A stretch of DNA of 64,000 nucleotides from the NCBI GenBank assembly GCA_023614405.1, contig CM042686.1, positions 471,951,796 to 472,015,795 of the forward strand. The letters run 5' to 3'. This DNA is from Avena insularis. Lineage: Eukaryota; Streptophyta; Magnoliopsida; Poales; Poaceae. Positions 49,097-60,450 of this stretch are shown here, one piece after another; position 1 is the first letter of the stretch, and the number at the start of each line of letters is the position of its first letter. The position numbers were made by a program, and so were the translations under genes. The notes under the pieces are model-generated. The model saw only the letters and a list, made by a program, of their open reading frames with translations, ran no database searches and was not told where the DNA came from.

Positions 49097-49331
49097 TGAC
49101 CAGCGCCGGGTGAACATAATCCGGATTACTCGGTCGATCCGGGCTCCGCACGCTCGATCGCTTCTAGTGGTCCGTGGTGCGCCATGACGAGCATCTATTT
49201 ATCCACGATCAGTTCAACACGTCCCTCATTTTGTGGCTTCCATTGTGTAGATGAGCTTTTCTGAAGCTAATGCCAACTTGCCAAACAAGAACGACAAGTA
49301 CAACTTAGAAAACTTTGCAAGAAAGGTAGTA
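49097..49331 (+). repeat. Direct repeat copy 1 with an exon-like frame
   Basis: About 235 bp duplicated at 49901-50125. Weaker similarity extends the copy left to about 49048. It contains ATG at 49251 and a 25-codon frame (MSFSEANANLPNKN...ENFARK) ending at 49325, just before a GTAGTA splice-donor-like sequence. See copy 2. Confidence 0.65.
49251..49325 (+). CDS. Exon-like frame, copy 1 (hypothetical)
   Basis: Seventy-five bases encode a hydrophilic peptide beginning MSFSEANANLPNKN and ending YNLENFARK before AAG|GTAGTA, a plausible splice donor. The second copy (50042-50119) keeps the frame: the indel between them is exactly three bases and the few substitutions are conservative or silent. 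This suggests a coding exon was duplicated. The continuation after copy 1 is unclear: read through, it stops after a few codons. Function unknown. Confidence 0.4.
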
Positions 49332-49848
49332 GATAATCCAAGAAGCAGATAAATTCCGAAGCAGATGTGCTGCCCAGGGATGGAGAGTGGTCGACGGCGC
49401 AGGGCGATGCGATTTGAGGGAGCAGCTGGAGGAGGTGTGAGGGGCGCTTAGAGGAGGTGTGGGCTGATCTAGCTGCTGCTCTTCTCGCGTCTGCGAGGCG
49501 TCGATCCTCCAGCCTTGCCAGAGACGTCGCATGCGCGGAGGACAACGACAAAATCCCGAGGTAAAGGCGGTGGCGTCGGCGGATCCACCATGCGGTCAGT
49601 GGAGCCCGGATTAGCGTGGTGGAGGTGGTGAATGCTCGATTCGACCGGCCCAAAGGCGTGAGGAGGCATGAAGGTCTTGACGCGCACCAGATGCGGAGGT
49701 GCAGGATCTTGTTTGGACGCCAATTTGGAGGAGGAGGGCCAGAGTTTGAGGTACTAAAATCGTCGCGAAGGGTATAATCCATCGCGCTGACAGATACAGC
49801 CTGGAGAGCACGCCCTTTGCTCAGGCTTAAGTTATAGAATAATAACAA
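49267..49848 (-). other. Longest reading frame in the window (193 codons), doubtful
   Basis: It runs antisense through copy 1 of the direct repeat and the spacer, ending its 5' side just before copy 2. The product would be Ser/Arg/Pro-rich (for example the middle part TSTTLIRAPLTAWWIRRRHR), typical of chance frames in GC-rich sequence. No domain is visible. It overlaps the exon-like frame on the opposite strand over 59 bases. I keep it only because of its length. Confidence 0.2.
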
Positions 49849-49900
49849 TCACGGATGGACTAACATCTTGTCCTACGACGCTGCAACCCAGCTGCACCCC

Positions 49901-50125
49901 GTGACCCAGCTGGTGAACATAATCCGATGTAAATCGATCCGCTCCGCCGCTCGATTAAGCTTCTAGTGGTCGTGGTGCGCCGACTTAACGACGATCACGA
50001 TCAGTTCAGCACGTCCTCATTTTGTGGCTTACGATGTGTAGATGAGCTTTTCTGAAGCTTCTAATGCCAACTTGCCAAACAAGAACGGCAAGTACAACTT
50101 GGAAAACTTTGCAAGAAAGGTAGTA
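49901..50125 (+). repeat. Direct repeat copy 2 with an exon-like frame
   Basis: Second copy of 49097-49331, same orientation, about 0.8 kb away. Shared blocks are GGTGAACATAATCCG (49109, 49911), TCGTGGTGCGCC-like (49170s, 49970s), CACGATCAGTTCA and CTCATTTTGTGGCTT. Similarity stops at GGTAGTA in both copies. Confidence 0.65.
50042..50119 (+). CDS. Exon-like frame, copy 2 (hypothetical)
   Basis: Seventy-eight bases: MSFSEASNANLPNKN...ENFARK, then AAG|GTAGTA. Without splicing the frame ends 11 codons further on. A candidate acceptor lies at about 50219 (ATGATGCAG|CTC), which would join it in frame to the reading frame ending at 50396. A competing frame in that region (starting KYDAALAWRAS, with one internal TGA) looks as protein-like, so the second exon is unsettled. 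Likely remnant of a low-copy host gene; function unknown. Confidence 0.4.
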
Positions 50126-50205
50126 TGGGATGTGGCATCCCACGTGTACTAAATTATTGGTTCGTCGTTATCTTTGCTCTGATTGCCGTTCACCAATCAT
50201 GGAGA

Positions 50206-50452
50206 AAAATATGATGCAGCTCTTGCATGGCGAGCGTCTGCAATGCGGAGCAATGATGATGTTCAGCATTATTGAGCCTCATTTTCTACGGAGGAAGACA
50301 TCAAAGGAATTTTTGTCCGGAGACGGCGGCCAAGAATGGACAGTGATTATGACGACGACACGGAGCCCAACGATATATATAGCCCTTCATTTTTAACATT
50401 CCGAAACTTTCATTACAGTACAAAGTTTCAAATAAATCAGGAGAAAAACTAA
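50206..50452 (+). pseudogene. Unidentified gene-like segment after the direct repeat
   Basis: Two overlapping plus-strand frames compete. One gives LLHGERLQCGAMMMFSIIEP... and stops at 50394-50396. The other gives KYDAALAWRASAMRSNDDVQ, a TGA, then STEEDIKGIFVRRRRPRMDS and an acidic DYDDDTEPNDIY tail, with a stop at about 50450. The second looks more like a natural protein terminus (basic cluster followed by acidic tail) but needs a nonsense change. No family recognised. Confidence 0.3.
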
Positions 50453-51648
50453 ATATAGACAATTATTTACACTATAAGCAAGCATGTAAAATTTCAAGAT
50501 ATGAAAAAATTGTTTTAGTGAAAATTGCATGAAAAATATAAATGTGTTTATCCCAATATGTATTTTATAATTTTGTATGTATACTTTGCAAGAGTTTTTC
50601 AGGGTGTTGGATACGAACACTAATTTATGCATACGGACATTTTTTCTTGTTTTAACTCATTATTAATGTTCTTATACATTAAAATATTTTAAATATTACT
50701 AAATCAGTGTTCGTATACATAAAAAAGTGTCCATGTCTATCACAAAATATTTTCATAATTTTAGGAAAAGTCCATGTATCTGTAAAACAGAAAAACAAAA
50801 AGGAAAGCAACAAATTAACAGCACAAAAAAATGCATGCATAGAGAAAGGAAAGAAGATGCAGAAAGCATAGAAAAAACTATATCCTGCTGGGCCGGCCCA
50901 CCTACTGCTAGGGGTCAACTGGTTATTTGAGGCACCGGCCCTCATGGCCGCAAGAGTTACCCTACATTAAGGCCCATAGCGCCCATATGGTTGAAAGGCC
51001 CAAAATATCCGTATCTTTGTGTTTTTTGTTTTGCAGAGACTCCTTCTCAGTTTTTCTTCTTACCAGAAAGATGCTAGTAACGAAATTACTGGAAGAGGAT
51101 TGTCCTCGTCATGATTATCAGTTAGCTCCTTCCACCAAGAATCTGTAGCTTTTTCGTTTTTGCCTTTTGAGGGCAAGCATCAGAACCATTACTGCATCAA
51201 GGCTTTACTTAATTATTATACTGCAGCGGACCACAGGCAGATTTCACTGTACGTGTACGCCATCTACTCATCTTCTGGCGGGGTAATCACTCCTGCCCGA
51301 TTGATTCAGTGTGCTCTAGGATCTAAGTATCTAGGAGGTTTTCTTCTCTGAACTATCCATCTACAAGAAGCATCAAATGTATCTGTCGTTGAGTTGTTCA
51401 CATCTGTCATTGAGATGCTCATGATTTTGCCACATTTTCCATCTTCTCAAGTTCAAGCCATGCCTTTCGGATGCATACAGTACAGTAGGAGACAGAGTTT
51501 ATGTTCTCCTGCAGCAGGCTGCTGGAATGATATTCCTGGTACCGTTAGTCAAGAATGAACAGTCAGAAAGGGAGCTGTTAATACACAGTCTAGTCTGCAA
51601 AGTTTGTGTGGGCAACTGATTTCGTGATGTGTTAGGTGTAACAATGTA
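50453..51648. other. Low-copy intergenic sequence
   Basis: No gene called. It is AT-rich to about 50880, then CTGGGCCGGCCCACC (50890) and GGCCCATAGCGCCCATA (50972) strings, often seen near grass promoters (site II-like TGGGCC/GGCCCA elements). Short frames at 51000-51350 have no recognisable product. Confidence 0.35.
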
Positions 51649-51700
51649 CTCCCTCCGTGTCCAAATATAAGACCAACACTTTGCTGGTTCTGACTTGTGT
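51649..51700 (+). repeat. Terminal fragment of a Stowaway-type MITE
   Basis: TA|CTCCCTCCGTGTCCAAATATAAG is the typical end of Triticeae Stowaway-like MITEs (Mariner superfamily). No matching inverted end follows within 400 bases, so the element is truncated. Confidence 0.6.
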
Positions 51701-52329
51701 CATAGTAGTACATCCTATTCCAAGCAACTAAAGAAGCTGGAATAATTAGACCAACTTTAGGAACAGACTGACTGGCCAAATTACGTGCGTGTACATAATG
51801 TGGACCAACTTATCTGGAGAATCTGTTCCCAGATCTCACGGTTCCCTGTATTAATTTGTGCATGCATATCTCTGGCTGGACAAAGCGCAAAAAATATGTC
51901 AGAAGGAACTAGATACGCAAAGATAAACTAGTTTAGTCCAAACCGTTCCTACCTACTTTGGAAGGCTCAGAAGTGGGATACTCAAAGGTCACCAAATTCA
52001 ACAATTAGACATGTGATGAGTACCGAGAGGTTATCCAGATTCCAACTTTGGTCATGTCGAGTCGATCATATGTCACTCATGTATGACCATGGGCAGGGCC
52101 TTTTACCCTTTCTTCATATGGTCTCCACGGAATTGAGTTCACCTGAGGGAGGTATCATTCGGTGGTGGCTAATGGCTGCAACTCACTAGTGGAGATGATG
52201 TGAAGAGTCAGATTCGAGGTAGTATAAAAGTGCAGCCTCTCTTTTTGGGATGATTTGCTCAATCCTCCTTCCGAACAAGACAAATCGGGCCGCGTTTCAG
52301 AATTCCTCGCGGTTGCTAGAAAGCAGTAG

Positions 52330-53160
52330 GAAGTCGTGAATCATGATCTTTGTCGGAAGTACAAGAGATTATGAACTCCATCATCGACATGTACATGTTA
52401 TCTTCTCCGAAGATTAAGTTGGAAAGTGTACTATGTAGTTAGGCATTTAGACAATGTGGACCTCAGATCAGAGAATATAGGTAGTATGGCCAATAATATG
52501 CTAAGCTGGTGCCTTACTGGGTACAACTTGCTCTATTCGATGGATACATGGCCTTCTTATATTGAGGCGCCTCTGAAACTTGATCAAATTCAGATGTAAA
52601 GAGAACCCTCTTAATTCTTATGAAACACCTAAATGCTTTTAAAACAAACAAACCTTCTTAACTTTCTCTGGAGTAGGTGCCTGTCTGATGAGCATTTTAT
52701 CAGTGAAATGTGGCAGTAGGTGGTTGGAAGTCAACGGTGTACTAGTACTAGCATAGCTTGTTGACGAAATAAAGGAGATTCTGAATTCCATCATCGACAT
52801 GTGTAGATATGTTATATTGTCCCATGATTGTTGTTGGAAACTGTAATATGTAGTTAAGGGTTTAGTCAGTGGAAAACTGAATGTTGGCAGCGCGGTCAAT
52901 AATGTCCTAGGTAGGATGAGAGAACATTTGATGAATACTTGTGGCATTATATTCCGAGGCTACTATAGAATCTTGATCAAATTTGAGGCATAAAGACAAG
53001 AGTATGTTACAGAAAAACATACAGCCATGATCCAACTTCTGAACAGGTGACAGCTTTTCGCTACCCCATCTCCACTTTCGCCCAAGTCAGTGCTTACATC
53101 TCAGGGACATTTGTATCAGTGAAATGTGTCGCAGTGGCATCGTGCCACCAATAGGAACAC
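52330..53160 (+). repeat. Diverged tandem duplication, two units of about 0.4 kb
   Basis: Unit 1 (about 52365-52740) and unit 2 (about 52775-53150) share, in order: AACTCCATCATCGACATGT / AATTCCATCATCGACATGT, a GGAAA.TGTA.TATGTAGTTA block, the CTTGATCAAATT block, and ATCAGTGAAATGTG near the end. Spacing differs by small indels. No reading frame is preserved. Confidence 0.6.
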
Positions 53161-53819
53161 CTGTTTGTTTGTTGGTGATCTGATCTGATCTTCCTAGTGC
53201 TGCATGACGAGCGAAGTAGCATTAGTAACTACCAGATGATGGCTCTAGTCGGTACGAGAGGGCACGGCAGAAGAAATTGGGCATCCTTTCCAACTCCTTC
53301 CCCTCTGAAAGTCTGAAGAATGTCTCCGTTCTCCAAGTTCAATCGTAAAGAATGACTTCACGAGGCACGAGAGGTCAAATTTATCCAAGTTGATGATACT
53401 ACTCATGATTACACACATGCTTCTAGATAGCGCGCACTAGCTAGCTATTTTAGCTACTACGGCAATGGTCAATTCGAGGGACTCTGTTTTCTACTTGGAC
53501 ATCTGAACATCGGGGTAGCGGTACGTTAGGGTATTCAACATTCTGACGGTATTGGACACTCGTGACATCTCGACCGCGACTCAGCGACTGGATTTTGGAC
53601 TTGGGTCCTTCACGTGACTGCACGCCGCTGCTCAAGGACAAGGACGACCGGCAGGCAGTTTCATTTAATGTCAGATCAGTGGAGCACATTCATGGCTTGC
53701 TGTCAAAACTGCACGCCGCTGCTCCGATGTCTGCTGCACATATCTCCGCAGTGTCCTCTTGCGGGTACATATATATCAGGATCGTTAATCATCACAGCTA
53801 ACGTGGCCGAATGCCGACA

Positions 53820-54390
53820 TGTTGCGCGTACGTGAAGTCTGCTCACCTTTGTTGCTAATTTCGTGCTAATCCAGGCTGCAGACAGATCGGCCGGGGAGAA
53901 CTTGTGATCGACTTCTTTGTTCACCACGCGGTAAAAGCGATGGTCCGATGGAGGCGTGTCCACCATCGACGGCGACATGTCACGGTCGTGGTGGCGTTGG
54001 CTTTGGCTCCGCTGCACGCACAGGCTGCGCCCTGCCTCTGTAAACGACTTCCCCAGAAGAGGGGCGCCGAGCTCGCGCGCGATACGCATGGTGGCGTTGG
54101 GCGCAGGGGCCGGTGGGCAGTGGTGCCGACGTGCCGTACGTGCCCGTGCGCATGCTCGTGGGTGGGGCTGACTTGTGTAATCCGAATCCAACACGGCCAC
54201 CTTTACGGCAGCTGGCCCCGGCTACACGGACGTACGTGCGCGCGACCACGAGGCCTGAACAACATCTGGAGTTGTCGACGTTGCTCCCTGCCGGAATAGC
54301 TAGGTGGACACGTACGCCCGTGAGCGCGGTTTCCTGGTGAGCCGTTGTCAGCGATTCCGACCGATGCTAGCTCCCTCGCGTACGGCGACA
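53820..54390. promoter_or_regulatory. GC-rich patch with clustered CGTACG motifs
   Basis: CGTACG occurs at 53827, 54135, 54231, 54311 and 54379, within a CpG-rich stretch whose overlapping frames on both strands show no domain. It might be a promoter or CpG-rich remnant of a host gene. No TATA box or transcript end is evident, so the regulatory label is tentative. Confidence 0.25.
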
Positions 54391-54619
54391 AGTAGGTTTT
54401 CCGTCCAAAATTAACCTGCTATCAGGGTATCCAAATGAAAGCAGTCAAACGTGCGGTGTGACGTCCTCCGCTCCGTTTTGCAAAATTTTGTTTTCATTTC
54501 CGTATTTTTATTTTGTTTCCGTTTTTCTGCGAAAAAATCAGAAACTATCATCTCTAGAGAAGGCCTTTCAATTCATCTTGTCGGTGTAGATAGAAGATGA
54601 GCCGGGTTCGAGGAAGAGT

Positions 54620-55005
54620 GGAGATTTCCTGCACATGGGCAACAATGATCCTCTTTTTTGAAGAAAAAAAAATTAAAAACCATATTTATGAGTTTCAAAA
54701 AAAAAATCAGGATGTAGCCTGTGATTTATACCATAAACGTGCAAAATCTTAAATTGAAATAATATGTATTTTAAGCTACAAAAATGATAAAATTGTATAT
54801 CTATAGTATAGTGATTCCGAATCACAAAAAAGTCACATTTTGTCATTTTTATGTAGCTCAGAATACAAAGCACTTTGAATTGAGATTTTGCACATTTGTG
54901 GCATACATCATTAGCAACTTTTAAGATTTTTTTCCATCATTTTTTGAAACTTATGATTGTAGTTTTAATTTCTTTTAATAAGCTGGGAGCACAGGACCTC
55001 GGGAG
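54620..55005. repeat. Foldback MITE (possibly Mutator-type)
   Basis: Two arms are inverted copies. The left arm (about 54660-54795) reads TATGAGTTTCAAAAA...CGTGCAAAATCTTAAATTG. The right arm (about 54835-54985) reads back as the same order, with CAATTTAAGATTTTGCAC-like and TTTTTGAAACTTAT strings. The outermost parts (TTCCTGCACATGGG and its partner AGCACAGGACC) also pair partly. This is a non-coding miniature element. The superfamily is a guess from the GGGAGCACAGGA-like end. Confidence 0.65.
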
Positions 55006-55163
55006 TAAAAAAGACCCGTTTCGAGGAACCTCTAGATACAAGATGTTTTATTAGCTTTTCTGAAATATGTGTATTTAGACACTTTTAGATGTGTATGTTC
55101 AGATAAAATGAGTGAACCTACACAGTAAAAGATATCATGTGTTCAGAAAAATGTAAAAACATA

Positions 55164-55355
55164 CTCCCTATGTTCTAAATATAAGATCTTTTAGTTTTTT
55201 AACACATGTATCTAAACACCTTGTTGTATATAGAACACTTATTTTATTCCAAACTTACACACTAAATAGTGTCTATATACATATATTTTAGATTTTTTTT
55301 AGAACAGCTTATAATTTTAAAAGAAAGAAATAATATATTTTTGGAACGGAGGAAG
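55164..55355 (+). repeat. Stowaway-like MITE
   Basis: It starts TA|CTCCCTATGTTCTAAATATAAG and ends TTTTTGGAACGGAGGAAG, inverted ends of the Stowaway type with a TA target, about 190 bp. The right end has lost one G of the GGAGGGAG consensus and the flanking TA is eroded (followed by CACGTA). Non-coding. The two copies of AGTGTCTATATACATATAT-like sequence inside resemble the usual consensus. Confidence 0.75.
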
Positions 55356-55800
55356 CACGTATGTGCGTGCTTAAGTGGGAGTTCGAGACGGAGTTCCCCT
55401 GGTAATCTGCTACAGCTACGAAGAAAGGCATCTTTCCAAGTAGAACTCGAAATGACAGCTTGAAAGGAACCTCTGGCTATTTCCATGCTCTGGAACGGAA
55501 GGCACCTTCGTCGTAAACCGAAATGCAGAGTTCTTCGTTTCACAGGATCAAGAGTTAGAACTGTGTCGGGATCAAATAACCAATGTCATTATCTGACAGA
55601 TGTACAATCGTCTTTACTTGGTTGTCATCCTCTGAGTTCCGAGTATAGGTATGCGCCTACCGATGATTCTGTTACGGTAAAAAAGATGTGAATACGCAAG
55701 CATGGAAATGGAAAGACATATACACGCTATTATTTATTTAATTTCACATGAATATACACCTTTTAGCTCGCGGCGTCGTGTGCAGTGCGCGGCTGGCCAG
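55356..55800. other. Low-copy sequence left of element J
   Basis: No gene called. A 68-codon frame at 55485-55691 has no recognised product. Confidence 0.35.
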
Positions 55801-57330
55801 CTAGGCGTACTCCCAAGAGTATATGCGTGATCTTGAAATAACATATCAGACCGCACGGCTTCGCCGCCCTCACCACCTCCTCCTCCTCCTCCTCACAGCC
55901 ACCGGGTGTCACCGCCGGCACAACCTACACGCTGACGAAAGCGGCATGGCTCTTCTATCCGGCGGCGATCTTCCTCTCCCACGGTGCGGTGATGTAATCG
56001 AGTGTAGGTCGGGCGCGTGTCATCTTCGAGCGATGATCCCGACGCGATGACGGTGGAGTTGGAGCTCCCTCCGCCTGGTGGTGGCGTGCCCATGGCTACG
56101 GTTGTTAGATCCGGTCTAGGACCGTGGTGGCTGCGCCTGGCTACGACGACAGACTCGCAAAGCGGTGGCTTTGGTCGACTATGGGATTACAGTAGGCCAT
56201 GTCTCCCACCGTGTGGTGTGGGGATATGCTAAATGGGTATCACCATTACATGTCTCTAATCCAGATAACCCGGTGGCCTACAGCTATAGCACGCCCATGG
56301 CATGTTTGGGCGACCCAGTTAGACGGATCCGTATGCGCCTCATGCCGAAGAAGGAAGGCTACGTGCGCTTACCAATCAACCTGCATCCTTGGAGCACAAG
56401 ACACGAAGACTAGTTAGTATTAGTGTAGGACTCTATCACATGTCCGGCAAGATCGTTCCCTGTAACCATAGGTTCTGGCGCCTTTATAAGCCAGGCATGT
56501 GGGAGCCTTTAGGGCAACAATCATAGTGATTAGCGCAACACCTCACACAGCGAACGATCTCGTAATCGGGTATTGCCATTATAGTAATTTGTAGCAGGAG
56601 TAGAGTTCCGACACCGCCACGGACTTTAACTCAGGTAGGTATGTTACACTTTGTACCCGGCCAATCCAATAACTGCTTTTCCCCACCTCTAAACACGCTC
56701 TGTATAGGACCCTCCATGGCGTGATTTCTCTGTCGCACAATAAACGATACCCGGACAGGCCTTACGCCACCGGTGGGGGGCAAGAGGTATGCTCGAGCTC
56801 TACACTTAGGCGGTAGGTCCAATATCTTCACGGGAATCGGCGACCACATCGCGGACTATCGGGCATGTTCTCTCTTCCCAAGAATAAATTCCGATCATTC
56901 CTCCGACGAAGTTCTGGATCTCTACGAAGACTCAGTAACCCCACCACGCTGCCAGTTCGTTGTTCCAATCGAGGACATCCATCTCTTCATCGCTAGAAAC
57001 CGACTCTCAGTCCTAGCTCCCGGCGGGGAAGTCGGAAGCACGTATATCCCATATGGACCGCCCGCTTACGAGACACGATGTGACCATTGGAAGGATCAGA
57101 CTAGGATCTCTCTCCGGAGTTTGCGGCTCGAGATCAGGAAAATCAAGGCCCATCCAAATCGCCATGTGCGGGGATATAATGGTGAAAAGGACCTCACGAG
57201 TATCCACTTGGCTTCCAAGAGTGTTTCGAGAAGCGGAGGTCACACTTTGTCGGCAAGTCTAATCACCATCTTTGATCCGCTAGATGTAAATTCTAGAGGA
57301 TTTGGGGAATCCTCAGACAGTACCTCGCTG
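55800..57330 (+). mobile_element. Probable 5' LTR and leader of Gypsy element J
   Basis: A TATA-like CCTTTATAAG is at 56481-56490. The sequence before it is GC-rich (with a CTC microsatellite at 55876-55893) and that after it resembles the R/U5 part of Tat-type LTRs. I could not find clean TG...CA ends or a primer binding site, so both boundaries are approximate. The 186-codon frame 56773-57333 may include leader or the start of gag, but no gag motif is visible in it. Confidence 0.4.
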
Positions 57331-60300
57331 TGATGGACGAGGGTGAGGGAAACTCCCTAGAAGGTAACCGTATACTTCGATGAACTAGTATACCACTTCA
57401 TGGAGGGTCTTATGCACGGAACACTCCATCTGGATACGCCGTGAGGCGATTGTGACTTCCCAGAAGCTTACTTACCTCAATGAGATGATCGCAATGTTAA
57501 TGAAGTTTCTTTGACGCCCAATGAGGAAGCCGAGGCCGAGATCACTGCCGCAACCGAAAAGCCAAGTACTACTGGTCCCCGCCTCCATATATGCCTCCAC
57601 CTCCACCATCGAAAATACCAAGGCTAACTCCGAATCAGTGTTGGACACACTTTACGCCGACATCAACATGGATGACAAGTGATCTGCAGAGACCAAACTC
57701 AGAGGAATAAGTGATGTTTAGCCATGGAGGAGATCGAAGGAGATCACTGTCAAGAGGAGGAGGCAAACCGAGAAAGTCGCCACTTCCCCGCCAAGTACTA
57801 ATGGACATCGAGAACGGATAGAAGAAGATCTCGGTGGGACTAGGGAGCCGAAAAAGCCTGGCCACTTAAGCCATGACCGGGCTTACGAGCAAAGTTAGCC
57901 AATGGTAAAATTCCATAGATCCTCCGGTCCGCTGAGCCATGCCCCTTCGGCTATCGGCGACAGCATCCGTAGAACTCACTCACCGTGCATCAACACCGCA
58001 AACCAAACAAACCTTCCGCCTCCTCCGGCATCCATCGGGCCAAGAAAAGAGTTGAAACCCCTTGGTTACTCCCCGCCAACAAGGTGATGTATGGCCAGCT
58101 CCTCATCGAAAAACAATAATGAGTCACCCATATCCGGAAAGTGTTATGGAGCTTGATGAGAAGCACCAAGAGATCCTCGCATGCGGAGGCCAAGTGCATC
58201 AGGTGCAGAAAGCAGACATGCTCTATTCAGACAAAGATATGGGGCCAAGCATGCGCAGTGCAATCGATCACAAGGCGGCAGAACAATAAAGGCCGAGTAC
58301 AAGAAGTTTCATTTGAAGCTATGAGAGCAAATAGAAGCCTAGCTTCACGTGTTGTTGATCCCAAGGGTCCAGCACTATTTGGGGTGGGCCCATCCAAACC
58401 GCAAAAGATACCCCCTACATTGATTTGGCTGGGGAAGCAAGTCATGCCAACCCCGCTTCTCAATATGGTCAGTAGCCAAGAACTTACTTCCGAACAAGAT
58501 AGATCACCTAAAGCTAGTGGCTCAGGTCTATGCAACCTTGTTGCCAAGACTTGCAAAACAACAGGAGAAGGCCACCCTGTAGAGGCTGGAGTACAACACA
58601 GAAAGCTTTGCAATTCTAGCATGAACAATCACCACAAAACCAAGATCTCCTCACGATGAAGGATCCCACACAGGCTCCATAGAACATAGGCGGAGGATGC
58701 GCGCAATATGACTGACATGTTATCCCAATATCCTCTAGCAACAAAGGAACAAGGCTCACCCCTGCTGTTCACGCCGCCACCCCTCAAGCCTCGACATCGT
58801 GGAGGGACCACGGCCCATGCGCCACCATGAGCATGTGCTAACCTCCCTAGAAGATGCAGCCCTCAGGGTATGCGATCATTATATGCTACCAGGAGAGAAG
58901 CCTTGGTAGGACGGAGAGCGCAACGGCAAGACCTAATGTACACTGAGAGCTGAGATTCTCACAAGGAAGCCTCCCAGCGTCCGACAAGCAATCGCCATGA
59001 CATGCAATGAAGATTACATGGAGGAGTAAGCAATAAGTCCTAACTAAACCGCCGCCACCGCCATCAAGGTCGTCTTGAGCTAGCCACCATGGCGGAAGGG
59101 ACCGCACAAAGTCTCATGACTCACGCCACAACTCTCCTCCCTATGGCGGAAATGGGAACACGTAGCAACCGAGCGATACGATGCATGATCGTGCCTTTAT
59201 AAGATCCATGAAGCCTCGTGGAAGAGCCATACTTGGGGCCACATTTATTTTGGACCTTAAACCATCAGGGCCACAATCTTTACCCTAAGGGCCTCCAAAT
59301 TGGCAAGACTATCAAGCCATTCTATGACTCAAGATCGCCAGCCGAACCGCCCATGTGGTTGGCATGGACTATCGGCTTGATTGAAATAGTACAGGTAAAC
59401 CCCAACGTTAAGCTATCAAGTACTCCCACTCATGCTCCGGCACCACCCGATAATGGATCGATGACTCAGTTTGAGAAATCAATCTATAATTGGTTGGACA
59501 TGCATGAAGCGCCTCCACCAAGAACTTTGAGGGTACGTTTGTATAAATGTCCCCGCAGACCGGTGCTTGGTGAACTCCAAGCATCGTGTGTGTAGGAGAA
59601 GGATGAATCTTCGCGTTTCACTATCCCGCTGGCTTGACATGAAGAATTCATGCACCGGATTACATCGATCAAACCGCTATGTCGTCGCCTACATCGATGG
59701 CTCAGAAAAGGGAACATTGTCCCGCATACGCTGAAGCACAATTTCAAGACATTAGCAACTCAACCTCAACTCAATGATTGCCAAGGGATAGCAAGTTCAC
59801 GGCAAGCAACGATGATGCTTCATGCGGTCCCTATCAGAGAGTAAGGCTATTCCCACCCAAGGCCAAGAAGAACAACAATGTTTAGAAGAATCAGCCTGAA
59901 GACAACCAAGCAAACCGCATGGTCGCCACAATGTTTGGCCGGAAGATAGCGTATGGTGGACAACATGGTCATGACCGATCGGGCCGGTCGCTTTAGCAAG
60001 GAGGCGACTTATCACACCAAGAGCAGTCGCCTCGCATTCTTAGGACGCATGAGGAGTACTGCGATAGTGCCGTGTTTCGGCCCATCTTCGACACACACAA
60101 ACGATAAGGCCACCCATACTCAACTACCAATGCAAGTTTGCTTCAATGACCTCAAGGAAGACCTCCTGAGTCCCGCCAAGCAGCAAGTCAAGAACAAACC
60201 CATGCTGAAAGGGCAAGGGAATAAGAGAGGAGAAAGAGTTGCAATGATTCAGTATGATATGGATGAAGACATCGGGACCCCTGCCCACGGGGCCGTATTA

Positions 60301-60450
60301 AGGGGTGATGGAAAGGGCAAGAACCCTTTGAAAAAGAAGGCTCTCGGCTCACCACTCTTTCCTTGGCACTCCCACCGGGCCCCGTGCCTTCCGTAAAACC
60401 TCTCCGAGGATAATGATGCAACCCTCCTACACACTCCCTCACAAGACGTC
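57331..60450 (+). pseudogene. Gag region of Gypsy element J (decayed)
   Basis: This lies between the probable LTR and the protease remnant on the same strand. Reading frames are short and shift often. Pieces such as PRKSPLPRQ, SPLLFTPPPLKPRHRG and MWLAWTIGLIEIVQVNP look like linker and capsid sequence of Tat-type polyproteins, but I cannot align them securely. The 172-codon frame at 58141-58659 and the overlapping minus-strand frame at 58227-58628 have no recognised domain. Confidence 0.45.

Noticed and set aside
53703..54299. Several 130-165 codon frames in the GC-rich patch
   Set aside because: They overlap on both strands, are Arg/Ala/Pro-rich and share no motif with known proteins. Composition explains them.
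56773..57333. 186-codon plus-strand frame treated at first as a host gene
   Set aside because: It sits between a probable LTR promoter and Tat-type pol on the same strand, so leader or gag of element J is the simpler reading. No host domain seen.
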